From NCBI GenBank assembly GCA_009760855.2, contig WPIO01000009.1, forward strand, positions 7,103,001 to 7,167,000: a stretch of 64,000 nt of DNA. The letters are read 5' to 3'. Positions 57,955-64,000 of the stretch are shown here, one piece after another (position 1 is the first letter of the stretch; each line of letters opens with the position of its first letter). Source of the stretch: Cristatella mucedo. Lineage: Eukaryota > Bryozoa > Phylactolaemata > Cristatellidae. The position numbers and the translations under genes are program-made. The notes beneath the pieces were generated by a model, which had not been told where the DNA came from, did no database searches, and worked only from the letters and a program-made list of their open reading frames with translations.

Positions 57955-58140
57955 TCATTGGTATAGCTCCGCAGAGAACCTAATCTCTTTCTAGGAGCTG
58001 CACATAAACATTACAGGAGGCATAACTGTATGGGTAGTAGTAGCATGCACAGTGTACGTATCGTGCTCAGTGTGAGTACGTATAAGCACACTAAGGATAG
58101 TCCGCAAGGACCCAGCAAATGCTTTGAGGAACGGGTGCCT
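57955..58140 (-). mobile_element. Old LINE-A 3' tail
   Basis: TAGCTCCGCAGAGAACCTAA, then TCTCTTTCTAGGAGC (hairpin complement), then AGCATGCACAGTGT and GACCCAGCAAATGC of the 3' UTR. Its AAT tract is gone. Confidence 0.7.
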
Positions 58141-59089
58141 ATCTAGCCCGGCTACACTAACAGCCAGATTTAAATCGCACTTGGGTATAATTTCATTGGA
58201 CACGGTTAGGCTTTACGGGATTAAGATAGCTTCAAAGGTCTTGCCTTGGCTTTTCATTTCCGGCCGCGTTAGCGTCAGGTGGTTTGAAATACTCGCGATT
58301 CGAAAATAGTGCTCAAAATTTAAGAAACTCGGGCCGCCGGTCAAACTAGGTCATTTAGACGTTACAGTTAAGCTTTTCCAAGTGCGAATGCAAATCTGGT
58401 CAGCTGAAAAATTCCTTGTTTTTGCGTTACACCCGATCCCTTGAATTATTTACTGAATGAGGCCGGCGGCGGAAGCGAACGGGCAGTGGAATCGACGCTC
58501 GAGCCAGCATGCCGACGGTGCCGGGTCAAGGTCAAATTATTTCATCACCGACATTGCAAATGAGCCTAGAGAGTGCATCCGGCATCGACGAAGATTCGCC
58601 AAGCTGTCAATACGAAGCTGTTCACTAAGCTGACTTGCAGGAAAACAAGTTTGAGCACGGGCAGCAGCAAGCGAAAAGACGAAGCTGGCGATCCAAGATC
58701 TTGCCGTTCGTAATATGCGGTTGCTTACTCTTCTCAGCATGAGTCCCCACGCAGCTATCGATTAACTACTAACAATTCTGCGTCGATACACTAGCCAGCA
58801 TGCCGGCGCCGGTTTCAGCGATAGAATTCGATAGAACAATGTCAGGGCACCATTTACCGTAATTGTATTTTTGAAATTGCATGAGTGTTCACTAAGCGAT
58901 GAAAGACACTCAATAGAAACTAGTTTAGTATCAGCCAAGTACGGACGATATAACAGCGCCACATCACCAAAAATTGCCCTAACCATTTAAGGTTATCTTA
59001 GCCAAAATGGGTTGATGTAAACACCGAGAGATGCACCGGACTGAATCCAGAATTTGATCGCGATTTTTGACAGGACAGTTGACAAACCG
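58141..59089. other. 3' flank of gene B, nothing recognised
   Basis: This lies downstream of the gene B stop (minus strand). No clear polyadenylation signal or repeat family was seen by eye. Confidence 0.4.
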
Positions 59090-59270
59090 TCATCTTCGCG
59101 CTATCTTTCGTGCAGCAACTCCTGAAAACTTATTCATGACGTCCTGCTGCGAGATGGCCACATTCATTACTGTAAAAAGTTTAGCGTATTTAATGTCAGC
59201 AACTTTGTAAGTGAGCGAATTCAGGCCGTCGGTTCTAATTCTCGACGATGTCTTCTGAAGCAGTTCCCAC
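59090..59270 (-). CDS. B4GALT-like: B4GALT-like gene B, last exon
   Basis: The 181-nt minus-strand exon follows acceptor GACGCTTTAG and ends with TGA at 59092-59090. It encodes WELLQKTSSR, then [10 protein letters not shown], then KLFTVMNVAISQQDVMNKF and ends ARKIARR. Length, phase (2) and C-terminal motifs equal exon 6 of gene A. There is no stop or frameshift, so the copy looks functional. The gene is a paralogue transcribed toward gene A. Confidence 0.92.
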
Positions 59271-61391
59271 CTAAAGCGTCGAAGCCCACGAAGATCAACG
59301 GCGAAATCATACTGCGTAAGGTGACTTGGGCGGCTGCTCTAGCTAGCACTTCGCAATTCTAAGGCGCCATCTTTGAACGAATGCCAACGAGCAATGCAGT
59401 TTAAATGCTGCACACCGCTAGCGTAATATCTGCCGGCACATTGCACGCAAGCATTTAATTGGCAGCATGCTATGACACGGCAAACATTTTCACGAAGATG
59501 CTAGCGAAACGCTGCTTGCAACAGGGCACGTCTTCTAGATGATGGGGCCCCTAGCAAGAGCACTCTAGTGACCTACAGCAACCTAAAACCTCTAGTAACC
59601 TCTGTTGTCCAATATAGGCTGCTCGCTACCAAGCGAAGCAACACTCGCCATTGTCCTACGAACAGCTACGTGCGTCCAAGCGAATCGAAAATCAAGACAG
59701 GATCTGGCGAATCCTTAGAAAGTCATTTAACAGCTACAAAAGGCTAAACATGGGTGGAACTTTGATACTTTACCTGTACTGAAACCGAGAAGTTTGATTA
59801 CTCGGAAAGACAGCTCAGTAAATCAGAGGATCGAACTTCCTTTGAATCTGGCTGCTGCACATACTGTTTAAATCGGTCGCTTATAGAGCCATCTGTGGTC
59901 GACACTAGGACAACATGGAAAGCAGTGCATACGTATAAGCGGAACGTTTGATTTTAAGCTGGCTAATAAACCGTAAGAATAGCAAGAATACAGTGTTAAT
60001 GTGCTCATGCTTCAAGCCCTACCTTCAGGGCGGAGGAATGACATCTCGATGGGTGAATTCTGCGGGACATTAGTTCAGAAAATTAAAGGTTGTGGTATCG
60101 TCCCCTATTTGATGCAAAATTAAAAAACTCAGTGCTACAATAGTCGATCTTCGGTAGCCATTTATGCTCAAATACTTGGAACAAAAGCGTGACTTGCTGA
60201 TGCCTGTCGCCCAACAATAAATATCGGCAGCACTTCGAAGACCTTGCGACTAATGCAATAAAGGTATCCGATCAATTATCCATCGTCTTAAGACACTTCA
60301 AAGGAGACTTTGCAAGCAAAATGGAAAACTTAAGGATCATCCCAAGCTGATTTGACATCATCTTACGCTAAAAGATCCCGCAAGCCGCCAGATCACACGT
60401 TCTTTGTCCGACGAATAGTGAATGCTCAAGATCAAACAAGGGAAGTGTGACGTGAATATTTTGCAGGAATCTTGTGCACCACAAGCACTGCAGCAGCGGA
60501 CGACACCTCTCTCAAACCTCTCTCTATGCTAACTCGACTTAAGCAGACGATTGCAAACTCCCGACTAATTAAATAAGAGTCCTGTTTCAAACTTTGGTAG
60601 CACTATACTGCTACGACACGGATATGTTTGAGTGCAAGTCATTACTGCAGGTCTTGAGGCTGCTACTTTGGTCACTGGGCACAATAATTTCCAGTCGTAG
60701 CCACACAGTATAACTACTTACACATGCGGCGATTCTCGAGTGCCACTCGCCCATGCCATCTGCTTTGTCGGCCATTGTAGGCGAGTGGATAGAATCAATT
60801 GGCTCTGGTTTTAGAGGTCGTGAGGTCATCTCTAAAGGTGGTGAGAGAAAAATCGTCTTTTGTTCAACCACTACAATGTATCCCACATTGGGATATTAAG
60901 AGGCTATAAATTTTACCTGCAGTTCAGCTCCATACCTTTAATCTTCTAATTTTTAATAGCTATAGCTGGGGACTCGAGTACTTCAAAAGAAAACTGAAAT
61001 TAAAAATTGATGATTGCTGGCACTCGCTGCCATAATTGAACACCGACCACTTAACTTAGCACACTAAGCATCCGGGTATACCAGTTCTCCACAAATAGAG
61101 ACTTCGCTGAAGAGAGCAATTCTAATTTATGACGAGGATGTTTCCACGACTCGTGAACAAAATAGTCTCGGTCTTAAGATTAGGCTACCATTTAGGAGTG
61201 AGTCTAACCACCACAATGGAATCACTCTTCTTCTGCCCCATAACAGGCGATCGGTTGCTTTGCCTTCGTTTTTTTGGTCTTTGCTCAAAAACGCCGGTTT
61301 GACAGTTTGCATCTTTATCGGTTAAGCAGGTGAACTCGTGGCTCCCGCGGGTCAGAGGGTGTTCGCCTGTTCGCAGACAACACGAACGTAC
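59271..61391 (-). other. Intron 5 of gene B
   Basis: A 2.1-kb intron bounded by GTACGT (minus strand, from 61391 down) and TTTAG (ending at 59271). I found no LINE-A, LINE-B or SINE copy in it, unlike the 3.4-kb intron 5 of gene A. The small frames (for example 60886-60611 minus) have no support. Confidence 0.75.
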
Positions 61392-61496
61392 CGCTCTGGG
61401 TTCACCTCGTTTCCTTGGTCTAGTCCGTGCTTTATCATTTTGTATCTGCTGACTTCGGCACTGAATCGCTCTATACGAAATCCGCTGGATGTGATC
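61392..61496 (-). CDS. B4GALT-like: B4GALT-like gene B, penultimate exon
   Basis: The 105-nt minus-strand exon lies between acceptor CTGCGTTTCAG and donor GAGCG|GTACGT, phase 2 at both ends. It encodes ITSSGFRIERFSAEVSRYK, then MIKHGLDQGNEVNPE and R. The metal-binding Met and His are kept. It matches exon 5 of gene A in length, phase and 25 of 36 residues. Exons 1-4 are not found up to 64000, so they must lie beyond the right edge or be lost. Confidence 0.92.
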
Positions 61497-61807
61497 CTGA
61501 AACGCAGAGAACCGAGAACCTGCCGAGCGGCTCGGCTGCAGCCAAAGCGTCACACAGACAGACAGAACTGATACGTCACACACACACAGACAGACGGGGC
61601 TGATACGTAGGAGGCAAGCGCGAGCTCTCCGAGCAGCGACAGCAGTGAGCGACCGTTGAACGTGCCGAGCTCGCACGCACAGCCTGCGAAGCATGCAGCA
61701 GCGCCCTCCTGAGTGTTGCATCGCTCTGCATCTGCACTAACGACGGTGGTAGGGACACGGGCTGCGTAACCCTCCCCCCCCCCGTCCGGCTACTTCCCTG
61801 CACGGGA
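61497..61807. other. Start of gene B intron 4 side
   Basis: A GACAGACAG/CACACA repeat lies at about 61555-61595 and a poly-C run at about 61776-61786. No exon is seen. Confidence 0.5.
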
Positions 61808-61842
61808 GACTCGGACCCTTGTCGAAGACAAGGGTCCGAGTC
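61808..61842. repeat. Perfect 16-bp inverted repeat, 3-nt loop
   Basis: GACTCGGACCCTTGTC is followed by GAA and then its exact reverse complement. As RNA on either strand it would form a stable hairpin. No neighbouring gene end or SINE explains it. Confidence 0.9.
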
Positions 61843-62029
61843 CCGATGAACGGACGGCCTAGCAGGTACACTTCAAAGGCCTTGCCTTACGGCCGGGCAT
61901 TCCTTGCCGACCATGGAGTATCATTCTTCCGGGGTAGCAACTTCTTACTACAGTAAGCAACCGGATAATGGTCTGGAACTCTTGCACTTTTCGTACAGCG
62001 CATTGTAATACGAAAGATTAGTTGAAGCT

Positions 62030-63150
62030 TCTCCCAGCAGGTTTGTGTGCATTTGTATTATACCGCCATAGATTGCCCTATTCTCCTGGGTCATTGACGT
62101 CAAATGCCGTACATTTCGCGAGATCTAAGGCGTATAGTGGGTTTAAAGTAAGTGAACTCAAGTGAAGTCATCTGGCATAATAATTGGAGCTTCGAAGAGT
62201 CAATTTATAGTCAATATGAAACAGATCGCAGTGGAAGCCAGGCCAGTGCCGTCAATTGCCGCGAACTGCCCTCGATCGTAAATTTTCGATTGTTGGGAAT
62301 AATGTGATTGCACTTTTAATAAAGTGTGCTGCAATAAGCAGGAAAGGTTACAGCTTATCCCAGCAATGTCGGTCTATTTGTAATGGACCGTTATGGATTA
62401 GCATATTTTCCCAGGTCAATGCCGTCAATTGGCATGCATTGCCGGCAATTGAATAAGAGTTAACAGTTTTTCGGAGCTAGTCTTGCCGATTTTCCACGGA
62501 TTGAGGTATCGGCCCGACCATTGCTGTCGATTGCAGTGCATTGCTGACATTTAACGAGCAAAGGAGCTTGAAAATGCTACGGTTTCACTTTGGACGCAGC
62601 AAACTTTTATGAGCAATGAAAATTGGAGCTTCGCGATGTCAGTTTATCGTCGATTGGCCGCATATTAGGTGCTGGCCCGGGCTTTTACTATCGATTACCA
62701 TTCATTGCTTGCATTTGTACGTTCGCGATTGGTTTGAAGGATGTGATTGCACTCTAAGCACAGTGCACCGTAACACGTCAGGAAAACCTTGATCTTGGCC
62801 CGCCACTTTCCGGCGATCAGTAATGGATCGTAGAGGATTGCTGCATTTTCCCGGGCCATTGCCATCGATTGCTATGCATTACCCGATATGGAACGCACAG
62901 AGTGGGATAAAAGTAATCGCGAACGAAGTGAGATGTTACGTTACATGAGAATCGCAGCTTCGTGAAGCCAATTTATCGTCGATTAGCTACGAACTGGGGT
63001 ATTGGCCACTGCCATCGATGCAATGACAACTGGAACTTTGAACAGTCAATTTGTGGTCGATTTACTACGGATTGTAGTGGACTGCTGCTTCGAGCTGAGC
63101 CGTTGCCGTAGACTGACAAGCAATGCCCGAAATTGCATGAACCCAATCGG
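62030..63150 (+). repeat. Satellite-2 array (gene B side)
   Basis: Degenerate tandem units of roughly 160-175 bp. Recurring words are GGAGCTTCG...TCAATTTAT.GTCGAT (62190, 62624, 62951) and CAATTG/GATTGC..TGCATTGC (about 62250, 62417, 62520, 62687, 62867). It is related to the array in intron 4 of gene A, in opposite chromosomal orientation but the same orientation relative to each gene. Confidence 0.65.
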
Positions 63151-63199
63151 CTAAAATGATGCAGCTGTACTTTAAACAGTCTGCTTTGTAATAGGCGTT

Positions 63200-63735
63200 C
63201 AAAATTGAAGCATTGAGAAAGCACTGCCCGATATACTCACTGCCCGATCGGCTCCTGGTGATTGGGCCTAAGAGGTCCTTGCCGATGCACCTGAAAGGCA
63301 CCTCGATTATCGGTAACCGGATTAAGAGGGCAGGTTTCGGAACCTGCCCATCGCACCTTTGGCAGGGCATGCAGCTCCCGAAGTGCCGTTCGACGTTCCG
63401 CCGTACGTACGTACGGCCAAAAGTACGTCGAAATTCTGTCTCCACAACAAGTATGCTTCTGGGTCGTCCTGCTCGGTCATCTTAACGAGTGTCAGTCCCG
63501 GAATCCAGTTGGATCCCGGCGTAGCCAACCTCGTTACCCCGTCGTGCTTGGCCCTGTTTGATATTTGCACTACCATGTATGTCCACTGTGCTTGGTCCCG
63601 TTGCTCCTTCATTTTCCGTTCCACGCGTTCTCGTCGCTCCATTGCATCGCTCATTTGCAGCCCTTTGCTGCTCCTTCTCCTCTCGTTCCGTCGCCTGTCG
63701 CTTCCAGTAGGCACGCCATGAAGCCGAAGCATTCC
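63200..63735 (-). mobile_element. Ty3/gypsy fragment: gag start joined to integrase
   Basis: The minus-strand frame 63732-63322 begins like a gypsy gag: a coiled Arg/Glu-rich stretch and then TLVKMTEQDDPEAYLL. From about 63410 another frame reads HFGSCMPCQ, IRLPIIEVPF and CIGKDLLGPITRSRSGSEYI, which is the zinc-binding and core start of integrase. Protease, RT and RNase H are absent. The join lies at the perfect palindrome CCGTACGTACGTACGG (63401-63416). It is a non-functional deletion derivative. Confidence 0.75.
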
Positions 63736-64000
63736 CCGAGAGTGCCTCTCGATGCCTCTTCGGTCATATTCACTAGTAATTCAAGCCAGAGCGTGTTGGC
63801 ATGCACCACTCGCGCCAAGCTTGTTCTCTCCCTCCCTCCCCCCCCCGACAGCTGGCAGCAGTTTGTGGCTGTAGATGGATGTCCCCCACGGATGCTGCCG
63901 ATGCATGGTTTAGTGCCGAACTGCCGAGTCAGCCGCCGGGTGCCACAGTCGGTGCCACGAATGCTCGACAGCCTTCGGCAGCCTAGGCCACGTAGAGCCT
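63736..64000. other. Right edge, nothing recognised
   Basis: It may include the gypsy 5' leader. No LTR was identified. A poly-C tract is at about 63836-63846. Confidence 0.4.

Noticed and set aside
61185-61721. 178-codon minus-strand ORF as a gene
   Set aside because: It overlaps gene B exon 5 in a different frame and includes intron sequence. The exon frame with splice sites explains the region better.

Overview
This window comes from a multicellular animal, not a prokaryote. It has spliced genes with GT-AG and GC-AG introns, non-LTR and Ty3/gypsy retrotransposon remains, tRNA-derived SINEs with Pol III promoter boxes, satellite arrays and many microsatellites. A beta-1,4-galactosyltransferase-family gene with an invertebrate-type specificity residue points to an invertebrate. 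I cannot name the phylum from the sequence alone.

The main finding is a convergent pair of beta-1,4-glycosyltransferase (B4GALT family) genes. Gene A is on the plus strand, starts at 27024 and ends at 51592. I could assemble all six coding exons (27024-27483, 31552-31790, 37662-37849, 41294-41416, 47924-48028, 51412-51592). The phases agree at every junction and the sum is 1296 nt, or 431 residues. Gene B is on the minus strand and only its last two exons lie in the window (exon 5 at 61392-61496, exon 6 at 59090-59270). They have exactly the same lengths (105 and 181 nt) and phases as in gene A, and the rest runs off the right edge. Gene A carries isoleucine where vertebrate galactosyltransferases have the Tyr that limits GalNAc transfer. 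It is therefore predicted to be a GalNAc transferase that makes LacdiNAc. Intron 4 of gene A uses a GC donor.

Nearly everything else is repeats. LINE-A (L2/CR1-type RT, 3' end in a GCGCC...GGCGC hairpin followed by ATT repeats) has more than 20 copies or fragments. LINE-B (a related RT, 3' end in ACATT repeats) has about eight. SINE1 has a tRNA-like head and an orphan tail. SINE2 has a tRNA-like head and a LINE-A-like tail. Insertions are nested up to three deep at 2.4-9.05 kb, 21.2-25.2 kb, 29.2-31.5 kb, 44.0-47.0 kb and 48.2-50.6 kb. Two gypsy remnants (17.75-20.4 kb and 63.2-63.73 kb) keep gag and integrase parts but no recognisable reverse transcriptase.

Layout: 1-2.4 kb intergenic with a 32-bp minisatellite; 2.4-9.05 kb nested LINE/SINE block; 9.3-10.75 kb CpG-rich unassigned stretch; 11.5-17.7 kb LINE-A copies; 17.75-20.4 kb gypsy; 21.2-25.2 kb LINE-B with a nested, best-preserved LINE-A; 26.8-51.6 kb gene A with repeat-filled introns; 51.6-59 kb intergenic; 59-64 kb gene B 3' part, a satellite and a gypsy fragment. 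Satellite-2 lies in intron 4 of both paralogues in the same orientation relative to the gene, which suggests they arose by inverted duplication.
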